Assembly (NCBI GenBank): GCA_016938235.1
Contig: JAFGVA010000132.1
Coordinates: forward strand, 1-41,696
Reading direction: 5' to 3'
DNA: 41,696 bases
From: Bacteroidales bacterium
Lineage (GTDB): Bacteria > Bacteroidota > Bacteroidia > Bacteroidales > UBA10428
Of this stretch, positions 1 through 8,258 are shown one piece after another; within the stretch, counting starts at the first letter, position 1, and each line of letters starts with the position of its first letter. Below the pieces are notes generated by a model that ran no database searches, was not told the DNA's origin, and was given only the letters and a program-made list of their open reading frames with translations. The translations under genes were made by a program, and so were the position numbers.

Positions 1-1775
1 CTCTTACCAATATATTTAGTCAGTCCACCCTGCTTAATAATTTCCATAAGCTTTGAAGGTAAAGGTTCAAAATGAAAAACTCTTTCATTAATCTTTAATA
101 TTCCCTCTTCAAAACGCACTTCAATTGAATCTCCAAACTTATAAGCATCAACCGCTTCGGGTAAAACAAGAATGGCTAATCCCTGGTTTATTGCTGATCG
201 GTAAAATATTCGTCCAACCGATTTCACCAACACCAATTTAATCCCCACATAAGCCAATCCAACAGAAGGATGTTCCCTTGAGCTGCCACAACCGAAATTT
301 TCACCGCATACAATTACATCATCTTTTTTTACTCTCTCTGAAAATGAACTGTCAAAATCCTTAAAAAGATGTGGAACGATTTTGTCAGGTTCAGAACTAT
401 TTATTTCATAAGTTAGTTTACCTGCAAACATTTGATCCGTGTTCAGGTTATCAATATCGGGGTATGACCATACTCCATTTGAAAACCTGTTTTCGGCAGT
501 TTCAATAAATGTTGAACGTGTTTCCTTCCTTGAGCTTTTAAATTCTGTTTTTTCTCCCTTAAACAATAATGGCACAACTATTTTTCCTTCTAAAGCTGAA
601 TAAGCTACAGTTGCCGGGGAAGCCAGAAATACCGAGGCTTTTGGATTCCCCATTCTGCCTAGAAAATTGCGATTTGCGGTAGATATCACGTTTGTATTAT
701 CAGCCGGAATTCCTTGACCTGTTCCCAGACAAGGACCACATGAAGGAGATAAAATATTTGCACCGGAATTTATAAATATTTCAATCAATCCCTCATTTAT
801 TGCTTGCTTGTATATTTCCCTTGATGCCGGTATTATTAAAAGTTGGAAGCCTGGAGGAATCAATTTTCCTTGTAGCACATCAGCGGCAATTCTTAGATCT
901 TCAATTCTGCCATTTGTGCAGGTACCAATTAAAGCCTGTTGAACAGTTGTACCGGCAACTTCGAAAACGGATTTGACATTTTCTACCTGATGCGGACAGG
1001 CAATCAGAGGGGCAATCTCATCGAGCTTAATTTCCAACATTGAAGCATAATTTGCATCCTCATCGGACCAAACACCAGTATTTTCCTGACCAAGAAATTC
1101 ATTCAGAACCTCATCGGGAGGAAACACAGCATTTTTAGCACCCATTTCTGAAGCTAGGTTTGCAATGGTCATTCTATCAGATATTGTAAGATATTTTACA
1201 CCATCGCCATGGAATTCAACAGACCTATAATCAGCTCCATTTGCACCTGTTTTACCAATTATATAAAGAGCAATGTCTTTTGAATAAACACCATCGGGTA
1301 ATTTTCCATGTAAAACTATTTTCATGGTTTCCGGTACCCGAAACCAGGTTTCGCCTTGTGTCCATAGTCCGGCAGTTTCAGTTCTGTCGATTCCGGCAGC
1401 AAAAGCATTAAAGGCTCCGGCAGTGCATGTGTGACTGTCACTTCCAACAATTATCATTCCCGGTCTGGCATATTTCGACATATGTTGATGACAAATTCCA
1501 TCGCCGGAATCGTGAAAACGGGTTACTTTTTGATCATGTACAAAATTCCTGATTTGCTGGTAGTTGTTTGCCAGGTTACTGGTGGTAGGCGGGGCATTAT
1601 GATCAAGAACTACCATTAAGTTTTCAGGATTTTTAACTTGCTTAAATCCCATTTTATTAAAGGTTTTTTCGATGCTTGCAGTATTGTCGTGCGACAAAAT
1701 AACATCGGGTTTGGCAAAAACAATACTACCAACAGGTGCATCGAAAATTTTCTCTACAAAGGTTCTTCCTGGCAT
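1..1775 (-). CDS. Aconitase/3-isopropylmalate dehydratase family protein, large and swivel domains fused (paralogue A, 3' end cut by window)
   Basis: Reading the minus strand from ATG 1775 gives 591 codons open to base 1 with no stop, so the C-terminus lies outside the window. It is an Fe-S hydro-lyase that should dehydrate and rehydrate a citrate-, isopropylmalate- or homocitrate-like acid. Visible family marks are the SHD motif (residues 28-30), DHN (58-60), GICHQ, the first cluster Cys in GTCTNGRIEDL, the Cys pair in SCGPC, the TANRNF motif, and a C-terminal swivel domain with DNLNTDQ and GCGSSREH. The swivel substrate loop reads KLTY. A stop lies in frame just upstream of ATG 1775, so the start is well fixed. 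It is last in the operon, 120 bp after paralogue B. The total length is probably 600-650 residues. The fused form is commoner in archaeal or Aquifex-type aconitases than in the two-subunit LeuCD. The substrate is unknown. Confidence 0.85.
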   Translation of the reverse strand, partial: MPGRTFVEKIFDAPVGSIVFAKPDVILSHDNTASIEKTFNKMGFKQVKNPENLMVVLDHNAPPTTSNLANNYQQIRNFVHDQKVTRFHDSGDGICHQHMSKYARPGMIIVGSDSHTCTAGAFNAFAAGIDRTETAGLWTQGETWFRVPETMKIVLHGKLPDGVYSKDIALYIIGKTGANGADYRSVEFHGDGVKYLTISDRMTIANLASEMGAKNAVFPPDEVLNEFLGQENTGVWSDEDANYASMLEIKLDEIAPLIACPHQVENVKSVFEVAGTTVQQALIGTCTNGRIEDLRIAADVLQGKLIPPGFQLLIIPASREIYKQAINEGLIEIFINSGANILSPSCGPCLGTGQGIPADNTNVISTANRNFLGRMGNPKASVFLASPATVAYSALEGKIVVPLLFKGEKTEFKSSRKETRSTFIETAENRFSNGVWSYPDIDNLNTDQMFAGKLTYEINSSEPDKIVPHLFKDFDSSFSERVKKDDVIVCGENFGCGSSREHPSVGLAYVGIKLVLVKSVGRIFYRSAINQGLAILVLPEAVDAYKFGDSIEVRFEEGILKINERVFHFEPLPSKLMEIIKQGGLTKYIGK

Positions 1776-1824
1776 TTGTTTGTCTATAATAATGTTATCA
1801 ATAAAATTTTATAAAGCTCTTACA

Positions 1825-1859
1825 CAACCTTACCTCTATAAGCAGAGGAATATAGGTTG
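1825..1859 (-). other. Intercistronic two-step hairpin between the two aconitase genes
   Basis: The 120-bp gap between paralogues B and A contains CAACCT (1825-1830) paired with AGGTTG (1854-1859). Inside it lies CCTCT (1833-1837) paired with AGAGG (1844-1848), with a 6-base loop. No U-rich run follows on the minus strand, so it is not a classic terminator. It could be an RNA-processing or stability element that sets the ratio of the two hydro-lyases. The stems are seen; the function is inferred. Confidence 0.4.
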
Positions 1860-1895
1860 CACAACTATTAATATAACCGAAACATTTCATTAGTG

Positions 1896-3701
1896 TTAGA
1901 GATAAAGTAAATCTCCTTTTTTATAAATTGACATTTGTACATCTGAGAAACCATTAATTTTTGTCTCTTTATTATTCGCCAGATTAACAACCAGTCCTTG
2001 TTTCAGGTCAATTCTAATCCAACAGGATTCTTTCAGTTCCAAAGCATCAAAATTCTCATATGTCAACACAGGAAATCCGGCATTAATTGCATTTCTTTCA
2101 TAGATTGAGCCGAATGACTTTGCAATTAATGCCTGAACACCAAGTGCCTTAAAACAATCAACAGCCTGCTGACGTGAACTGCCGGCTCCAAAATTTTTTC
2201 CGGTAATAACAATATCACCTGCTTTGGCTTTGGTTGAAAAATCTTCCCAGCCCTGAAGGTTTCCAAATGTAAATTTTCCCATTTCTCCTATGTCTGTAAT
2301 AGCCAGATACTGATTATGGTAAATCATATCTGTATCTATATTATCCTCATTTATTAACCATACCCTGCCTTCGAGAATAGTATTTTTGTTTTCTTTCCGG
2401 CGATTTATTTGAGATATATTATGAACAGAGGATCTGACCTTTGGTGTAGGCTGAAATTGTTCCGGAATATCTTCAGGTGTTGTGATATAACCAGCAATAG
2501 CAGATGCAGCAACAATATCTGGTGAAGCCAGGTAAACATCACCCTTACCCTGCTTACCTCTAAAATTGCGGTTTCCGGTACTAATTGTAACTTCACCCGG
2601 ACCATTCTGACCAACCTGTCCTGATGCACAACCGGCACAACCGGCATTACTTACAAGGGCTCCTGCTTCTTTAAATGTTTTAATGATACCTTCTGCAAGA
2701 CATTGGTTCCAAACCTCATCGGTTGAAGGAACTATTTTTAAAACTACTTCAGGAGCTACTTTCCTGCCAATTAAAATTTTAGCAGCTGCGCGAAGGTCTT
2801 CAATCCGACCGTTTGTGCAACTACCGATAAATGCTGAATCTATTTTTGTGCCTTTAGCTCCAATAACAGATATAAGTTCTTCGGGGTGACCCGGTAATGA
2901 AATAAGATGCTCAAAATTATGTAGATGCAATTCATAGGTATTCGTGTATTTAGCATTCTCATCTGCAAAAACGGGGTTGATTTTCTTACCTGTATGCTTT
3001 TCAAGTTTGTTGGCAAATTCCTTATCGGGAGGAATAAATATAATAATTGCTCCCATTTCTGTTGCCATAGATGAAATGGTTATTCTTTCATCCAGACTCA
3101 GTTTATCAATCTCGTTGCCGTATATTTCAACTGAATACCCCAGTAATTTATTGGCGCCAAATTCATGCAAAAGATTCAGAACAATATCTTTCGCAGTAAT
3201 ATGCTGAGGCCTATTGCCCAGAAGCGTAATTTTAACCGATTCGGGCACTTTGAACCAGGTTTTACCATTTGCCCAGGCTGCAGCAATATCCCGGTCGCCC
3301 ATCCCCTGTCCAAAAGCACCAATTGCGCCTAAAATATTGGCATGAGAATCGGTTGACACCAGTGTCATTCCCGGCAATGCTAATCCCTTGTCAATTGCCA
3401 AATGTGTTCCAATACCTGCATTAATATCAAATACCTTAATACCATTATCTCTTGCATAATTCCTGCATAATTGCTGATTGGTAGCATATTTCTGATCAGA
3501 GCCGGTTGGGTTACAATCGAATGTAAAAAAGGTTTTGGCCGGATTATCAATACTCAGGTTATTATCTATTAAGTTTTTAACCACATTAGCACCACCAAAA
3601 TCACGAGCCAGTCGCACATCGATATTTATATCAACAATTTCGCCAGGTACTACCTGTTTTTTATTGGAATGATTGGCAAGGATCTTCTCAATTATTGTCA
3701 T
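1896..3701 (-). CDS. Aconitase-superfamily hydro-lyase, large and swivel domains fused (paralogue B)
   Basis: 601 residues. The N-terminal large domain (about 1-420) carries STDSH (116-120), first cluster Cys 295 in GSCTNGRIEDL, Cys 355 and Cys 358 in GCAGC, and STGNRNFRGKQG. The swivel domain (about 440-601) carries DNIDTD and GAGSSRQQ. The swivel loop is YLAI (465-468), unlike KLTY in paralogue A. Two positions usually filled by His in this superfamily appear changed. The HD motif near the N-terminus aligns with ARDFGGA (R-D), and the DHN motif aligns with FDCN (Asp62-Cys63-Asn64). The TGT codon for Cys63 is clear in the DNA. Since all three cluster Cys are present, it probably still binds 4Fe-4S, but its chemistry or substrate may differ. 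It follows the HD gene by 28 bp. It could be the citrate/isocitrate enzyme of the operon or act on a different acid. Confidence 0.85.
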   Translation of the reverse strand: MTIIEKILANHSNKKQVVPGEIVDINIDVRLARDFGGANVVKNLIDNNLSIDNPAKTFFTFDCNPTGSDQKYATNQQLCRNYARDNGIKVFDINAGIGTHLAIDKGLALPGMTLVSTDSHANILGAIGAFGQGMGDRDIAAAWANGKTWFKVPESVKITLLGNRPQHITAKDIVLNLLHEFGANKLLGYSVEIYGNEIDKLSLDERITISSMATEMGAIIIFIPPDKEFANKLEKHTGKKINPVFADENAKYTNTYELHLHNFEHLISLPGHPEELISVIGAKGTKIDSAFIGSCTNGRIEDLRAAAKILIGRKVAPEVVLKIVPSTDEVWNQCLAEGIIKTFKEAGALVSNAGCAGCASGQVGQNGPGEVTISTGNRNFRGKQGKGDVYLASPDIVAASAIAGYITTPEDIPEQFQPTPKVRSSVHNISQINRRKENKNTILEGRVWLINEDNIDTDMIYHNQYLAITDIGEMGKFTFGNLQGWEDFSTKAKAGDIVITGKNFGAGSSRQQAVDCFKALGVQALIAKSFGSIYERNAINAGFPVLTYENFDALELKESCWIRIDLKQGLVVNLANNKETKINGFSDVQMSIYKKGDLLYL

Positions 3702-3729
3702 TTAGCTGTTATTAGAAGTATAACAATTG

Positions 3730-4284
3730 TTATTCAGGAATCAACCTTGATTTGAAAGGTAAAAAGGTCATAAAATCGGCATGGTGCACAATATATGCTT
3801 CCGTTGTTCTTTTCACCATATCTCCCTCACCTGCATGAGCAGCAATTATGTGGCAAACCTCTGGCGGCAGTCCGCATTCCTCAGCCAGCGACACACCAGA
3901 AAACGGATGGCGAATATATTTTCCGTACATACTTTGTACCGACTTTCCCTCGCCATTTAGTTTATATTCCAGCAGTTTACCTACATCAGCCAATATGGCC
4001 CCAGCTATCAAAACATCAAGATTTACAGGTAATTCATCCTTAAAAAACTCCTTAATTTTAAGAGCACTTTCCCGGGCAATATGAACCACAGCTCTTTTAT
4101 GAGCCATAAAACTCACTTTCAAATCGGGTCCCGCCAGCAGTGTAAACGGAATATGGTTTAAATCTTCAACGGTTAAAACGCTCCTTTCCAAAGCTATTTC
4201 CCAGGTTCTGGCAGTTTTATTCCTTAAATTTTCATCCTGAATCCAGTTAAGTTCAGGCCATAAATCATATACCTCTTGTGTCAT
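3730..4284 (-). CDS. Degenerate HD-domain protein
   Basis: 184 residues from ATG 4284. A longer reading from 4314 would overlap the upstream dehydrogenase by 26 bp; starting at 4284 leaves 4 bp after its TAA (4289-4291), which fits translational coupling. The pattern follows metal-dependent HD phosphohydrolases: His68 in AVVH, then the block ILADVGK, RHP (His126), AAHAGEGD (His150) and HHAD near the C-terminus. The defining His-Asp pair reads Ala99-Asp100, so one metal ligand is missing. No signal peptide or membrane segment is seen. Inside a citrate-lyase/aconitase/dehydrogenase operon it might bind a nucleotide or CoA-like ligand, or regulate the neighbours, rather than hydrolyse; this is inference. 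The true function is unknown. Confidence 0.75.
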   Translation of the reverse strand: MTQEVYDLWPELNWIQDENLRNKTARTWEIALERSVLTVEDLNHIPFTLLAGPDLKVSFMAHKRAVVHIARESALKIKEFFKDELPVNLDVLIAGAILADVGKLLEYKLNGEGKSVQSMYGKYIRHPFSGVSLAEECGLPPEVCHIIAAHAGEGDMVKRTTEAYIVHHADFMTFLPFKSRLIPE

Positions 4285-4288
4285 AACG

Positions 4289-5482
4289 TTATACAAGTTT
4301 TTGAATAATAGCATCGGTAATTTGCACTGTTGAAGCGGCTCCTTTTGTCAGTACATCTTCTCTTCCCTGCAACTTCATCATATCATAAGTTCTGGTTTTT
4401 CCTTCGGAAATAACATCTGCAACAGCCTTTCTTATTTTTTTAGCAATTGTAGGTTCATCAAGGTGATCAAGCATCATGCATGCTGATTCAATCATAGCTA
4501 TTGGATTAACAATTGAAGTTTTATACCCGGCATATTTAGGAGCTGAACCATGAGTTGGCTCAAAAACAGCCACATCTTCTCCCAGATTGGCACTGCATGC
4601 AAAACCTAAACCACCAATTAAGCCGGCAAATCCATCAGAAACTATATCGCCGAACATATTTCCGGCCACTATAACGCCATAATCTTCCGGATTTTTTGTG
4701 AGCCACATCATTTGAGCATCAATGTTTGTATTCCATAACTGGATATCCGAAAATTCTTTCTGGATATCTTTGGCCATTTTATACATCATGCCTGAAGTTT
4801 CCCTGATAACATTTGGCTTCTCACAAACAGTAACCGAATTATATTTATTTTTTTTCGCATAGTTGAATGCTGCTCTGAGAATTCTTTCCGTTGCCTTTTT
4901 AGTAAAAATTCTCGTTGAAACTGATATTTCTTCTTTTGGAACATGGCCAAAGTTCTTAACAAATTTGGGATGGGTTTTAAGAGCTTCGTAAACAATTCCT
5001 TCGGGATGACTCCATTCAACTCCTCCGTACAAACCTTCGGTATTCTGTCTGAAAATCACCACATCAACTTCGGGTTCTTCAACAGAACCATTAGCTGCAC
5101 GTCTGATAAAATTCAGAGGGTTTCCTTTATAAGTATGACAAGGTCTGATACATATGTCCAGATTAAAATGCTGACGCATTCCAACAATCGGACTGGAATA
5201 AATCAGCCCCTTATTTTTTAACTCATCTGCCATTTCATCCGCAGCCTCATCTTTTGGTTTCGATGTAATGGCACCAAACAAACCTGTTTTATGTTTTTCT
5301 AATAGCTTTATTGTTCTATCGGGCAAGGGATTTCCTTCTTTACACCAGAATTCCCATCCAATATCTCCCTCAATATAATCTGCTTTAAATCCGGCGGCAT
5401 CGAGCACTCTTAAAGCCTGTTCAAGCACGATTCTGCCAATTCCATCGCCTGGCATAGTAACTATTGTTCTTTGTTTTGTCAT
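4289..5482 (-). CDS. Isocitrate/isopropylmalate dehydrogenase family protein
   Basis: 397 residues, the length of a typical homodimeric beta-decarboxylating dehydrogenase. Motifs: MPGDGIG (10-16); RQNTEGLYGGVEW with the catalytic Tyr region; CEKPNVIRETSG with the catalytic Lys; GNMFGDIVSDGFAG with the metal-binding Asp residues; EPTHGSAPKYAG for coenzyme binding. It should oxidise and decarboxylate a 2-hydroxy-3-carboxy acid, or run in reverse as a reductive carboxylase. The substrate helix (SSPIVGMRQHFNLDICIRP) resembles isocitrate enzymes in its Ser and in the Arg-Pro that follows, but it is not clear enough to separate isocitrate, homoisocitrate and 3-methylmalate. It lies 21 bp after citF and just before the HD gene. 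Context favours a tricarboxylate route that joins aconitase-type enzymes to the lyase. Confidence 0.85.
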   Translation of the reverse strand: MTKQRTIVTMPGDGIGRIVLEQALRVLDAAGFKADYIEGDIGWEFWCKEGNPLPDRTIKLLEKHKTGLFGAITSKPKDEAADEMADELKNKGLIYSSPIVGMRQHFNLDICIRPCHTYKGNPLNFIRRAANGSVEEPEVDVVIFRQNTEGLYGGVEWSHPEGIVYEALKTHPKFVKNFGHVPKEEISVSTRIFTKKATERILRAAFNYAKKNKYNSVTVCEKPNVIRETSGMMYKMAKDIQKEFSDIQLWNTNIDAQMMWLTKNPEDYGVIVAGNMFGDIVSDGFAGLIGGLGFACSANLGEDVAVFEPTHGSAPKYAGYKTSIVNPIAMIESACMMLDHLDEPTIAKKIRKAVADVISEGKTRTYDMMKLQGREDVLTKGAASTVQITDAIIQKLV

Positions 5483-5503
5483 ATAGCTTAGCGTTTGTTT
5501 TTT

Positions 5504-7063
5504 TTAATCTTCGTTTTTAACCTGTTTCACAATATCTATTACCGTTCCATCAACCCATTTTATGGCTGCAACAATATTCTCTGACAGTTTGGGATTTTCG
5601 GGTTTACCACAAATTCTTTCTGCTTCAGCTTTTAATTCTTTAAGTGTTTTAAGGGGCAATGTTGAATTTTTTGTTTTCTCTATTAAATCTTTTCGTAGCG
5701 GATTGATTGCTATGCCCCGTTCGGTAACTATCACATCAATAAGTTCTCCGGGACCGCAAAGGGTAGTAACATCATCAACAATTACAGGTATTCTGTCGCG
5801 GAACAAAGGAATTGGAAGTATTACAGTTTTTGAGAAAAGGCAGTTTTGCCAACCTCCTAAACCATGTAATAAGTAGCCATCGGAATGTGTAACAACATTG
5901 GCATTAAAATTTAAATCGACTTCAGTAGCCCCAAGTATTACAACATCTACCATACCGGCGAAATTTCCTTTGCTATGGTAATTGTAACTTGTAAAAGGAC
6001 TGGTCCAGACATGATTTGGATTATTTTTCATCGACTCAACACCTGCCAAATCAAAAGTCTGTCCGTCAAGAATATATTCAATGAGGCCTTCTTCAAGCAT
6101 CTGAACCAGGTATTTATTGCTTCCTCCCCTGGCAAATCTTGCTTTGATGCCCTTTTTTCGCATGATTTCAGCAAAGAAAATGCTTATTGACAAAGCAGTT
6201 CCTCCGGCTCCGGCCTGAAAAGAAAAGCCATCATGAATTATGTCTGTAATCTCGCAGAATTTAGCAGTCATCTCAGCGATTAGCAAGCGATCGGGACTTT
6301 TGGTTATTTCCGTTGTTCCGGATACAATTTTTTCAGGAATACCAACCTTTTCAACTTCAACAACAAAATCGACATAATTACCCTGAATCTGCCAGGGTAC
6401 ACATGGAAACTGAACCAGGTTATCAGTTACAACAATTACTTTATCGGCATATTGCGAATCAGCAAGGGCAAAGCCGAGCAAACCACTAGCTGAAGAACCA
6501 TTTAGTCCATTTGCATTTCCGAAAGGATCGGCACAGGCAGCACCAATTACAGCAATATCGATTTGTACTTCTCCATCCTGTATAGCCTGATAGCGACCTC
6601 CATGAGAGCGCAATACTGCTGTTTTTTTCATTTTACCTTCGCTACAGAACCTGCCCAAAGGACCATTCATGCTCCCTTCGATGTGGCTGATTGTTCCGTT
6701 TTCGAGATGCCGAATCAGGTGTTCGTGACACGGAAATGAAGCAGAAGGGAACCACCGTAAATCTTTGATTCCTAATTCATGTGCTATATCAAAAACCAGA
6801 TTTGCTATCAAATCACCATTTCTGAAATGATGATGTGTTGAAATAGTCATTCCATCTCGTATTCCTGATTTTATGAGTGCCTCTTTGATATTATTAATCT
6901 GCTTATTCCCATCTGCCGGGTAAAAGATATTTGAAGGAATTTTAGGGGCAAATTTTTTTCGCTCAGGTATATGTTTGCCTACACCTTTAAATGGTATAGC
7001 TTTATCGCCGTTTATAATTTCAGGAATCATGCGTCCTGCAGCATTTTTGACGAGTTTATTCAT
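5504..7063 (-). CDS. citF: Citrate lyase alpha subunit (CitF-like, CoA transferase)
   Basis: 519 residues, close to the usual 510 or so of CitF. In citrate lyase this subunit moves the thioester-bound acyl group of the carrier protein from acetyl to citryl, releasing acetate; CitE then splits citryl-ACP to oxaloacetate and acetyl-ACP. Visible blocks are GMTISTHHHFRNGD near residue 75, HLENGTISHIEGSMNGPLG, ADPFGNANG, FSFQAGAGGTALS, ARGGSNKY, ILGATEVDLNFNAN and the C-terminal TERGIAINPLR. Its ATG overlaps the end of the CitD-CitE gene by 8 bp, so the two are translationally coupled. Citramalate lyase shares this alpha subunit type, so the natural substrate could be citramalate (products acetate and pyruvate) instead of citrate. 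Confidence 0.9.
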   Translation of the reverse strand: MNKLVKNAAGRMIPEIINGDKAIPFKGVGKHIPERKKFAPKIPSNIFYPADGNKQINNIKEALIKSGIRDGMTISTHHHFRNGDLIANLVFDIAHELGIKDLRWFPSASFPCHEHLIRHLENGTISHIEGSMNGPLGRFCSEGKMKKTAVLRSHGGRYQAIQDGEVQIDIAVIGAACADPFGNANGLNGSSASGLLGFALADSQYADKVIVVTDNLVQFPCVPWQIQGNYVDFVVEVEKVGIPEKIVSGTTEITKSPDRLLIAEMTAKFCEITDIIHDGFSFQAGAGGTALSISIFFAEIMRKKGIKARFARGGSNKYLVQMLEEGLIEYILDGQTFDLAGVESMKNNPNHVWTSPFTSYNYHSKGNFAGMVDVVILGATEVDLNFNANVVTHSDGYLLHGLGGWQNCLFSKTVILPIPLFRDRIPVIVDDVTTLCGPGELIDVIVTERGIAINPLRKDLIEKTKNSTLPLKTLKELKAEAERICGKPENPKLSENIVAAIKWVDGTVIDIVKQVKNED

Positions 7064-8258
7064 GATTTTTCCTCCATTCTTTTTCGATCAATAGCAAGGA
7101 TTCAGCCTGACTGATAGTTTTTAAGGCTCTTTTTACTACAGGAGGATCTATCATTTTTGAACCAAGTGAAACAACAGATAAATTCTGTCTTTCAGCCTTT
7201 TCGAACGCTAAAACTATTTTTTGTGCCTTTTCAATTTCTGATATATCCGGAGCAAAATATTGATGAATTATTTTAACCTGGCGAGGGTGAATACATCCCA
7301 TGCCTTCGAATCCCATAGCTTTCGATTTTTGAACCGTATCGGTTAAAGCATTTATATTAGCAACATCTGAAAAAACTGAATCGATGGCTTGAATGCCGGC
7401 CGCTTTAGCTGCATTTACAACTGCACTCCTGGCAAAAAAGGATTCTGTACCGGCTTCGGTTCGTTGCACGCCCAAATCGGCCGTATAATCTTCGAGCCCA
7501 ATGGCAATTGCCACAACATTTTTTGAAGCTTTAGCTATTTCAAAAGCATTTATTACTCCCAGACTACTCTCAACAATGGGCATTAACAGTATCTGATGAT
7601 TATTACACTGTGAAATCTCCTTTATCTCTTCATCAACCTGAATTATCTGATCAGAATTTTCACATTTGGGAATCAGAACCAATTGAACCTGATGCGGAAT
7701 AATAAATTTCAAATCTTCGAGTCCCATAGGCAATTGATTAATTCTAACCATGCGCTCCGCACTGCCAAAATCAAGGCCCCGTAAAGCATTTCTTACTAAA
7801 TAACGGGCTTCCTGTTTCTTTTCGGGAGCTACTGAATCTTCCAGGTCAAGAATTATCCCATCTGCTCCGTAAATACCTGCATTAATCATGAGTTTAGGAT
7901 TATTACCAGGTAAATAAAGTCTTGATCTCCGAATTTTGTCGGTTGTAGAAAAACTGTAATTATCGTTGTAAAAAGGAAGAAGAAATTCTTTAGAAGTATT
8001 CACCTGTTGCTTAATTGCATGCTCCAAACGAGCTGCAATAACGAATGGCAAAGCTCCCTGATCGTCTATTTCCAGAAAAGCATTCTCTATATCAAAATGA
8101 GCAAGTATTATGGAACATAAGTCGTTAATTGATTTACCAAACAATGATTTGACTTTACTTTTAATATTGATTTTAATACCACCCGTTTTGTGAATGGTTA
8201 ATGCGATGTGACAGTCAGAGCGAACTGTATCACCCCTGTTTCCAGAAGTTGTTATCAT
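7056..8258 (-). CDS. citE: Fused citrate lyase acyl carrier protein (CitD) and beta subunit (CitE)
   Basis: 400 residues. Residues 1-85 match the acyl carrier subunit CitD (VRSDCHIAL near the start, KSLFG, then DDQGALPFVIAARLEHA). Residues about 108-400 are a CitE/HpcH-type aldolase with RRSRLYLPGNNP, LDLEDSV, RINQ, the PIVES glutamate, GLEDYTADLG and GMGCIHPRQ. CitE cleaves citryl-ACP to oxaloacetate and acetyl-ACP. In classical CitD the prosthetic group (a phosphoribosyl dephospho-CoA) sits on the Ser of an LES-S/G-D motif; here the equivalent stretch is Arg13-Ser14-Asp15, so Ser14 is the likely attachment site, shifted by one in the motif. The ATG at 8258 begins just before the CitD domain. 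It is the first gene of the operon. No citC, citX or citG lies in the window to load and acetylate it. Confidence 0.88.
   Translation of the reverse strand: MITTSGNRGDTVRSDCHIALTIHKTGGIKINIKSKVKSLFGKSINDLCSIILAHFDIENAFLEIDDQGALPFVIAARLEHAIKQQVNTSKEFLLPFYNDNYSFSTTDKIRRSRLYLPGNNPKLMINAGIYGADGIILDLEDSVAPEKKQEARYLVRNALRGLDFGSAERMVRINQLPMGLEDLKFIIPHQVQLVLIPKCENSDQIIQVDEEIKEISQCNNHQILLMPIVESSLGVINAFEIAKASKNVVAIAIGLEDYTADLGVQRTEAGTESFFARSAVVNAAKAAGIQAIDSVFSDVANINALTDTVQKSKAMGFEGMGCIHPRQVKIIHQYFAPDISEIEKAQKIVLAFEKAERQNLSVVSLGSKMIDPPVVKRALKTISQAESLLLIEKEWRKNHE

Noticed and set aside
1431-1893. Plus-strand ORFs opposite aconitase paralogue A
   Set aside because: They lie in the antisense of an uninterrupted family match and have no recognisable product.
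4282-4314. Upstream start for the HD protein at ATG 4314
   Set aside because: It would overlap the dehydrogenase C-terminus by 26 bp and add ten residues not related to the family. ATG 4284 gives clean coupling.
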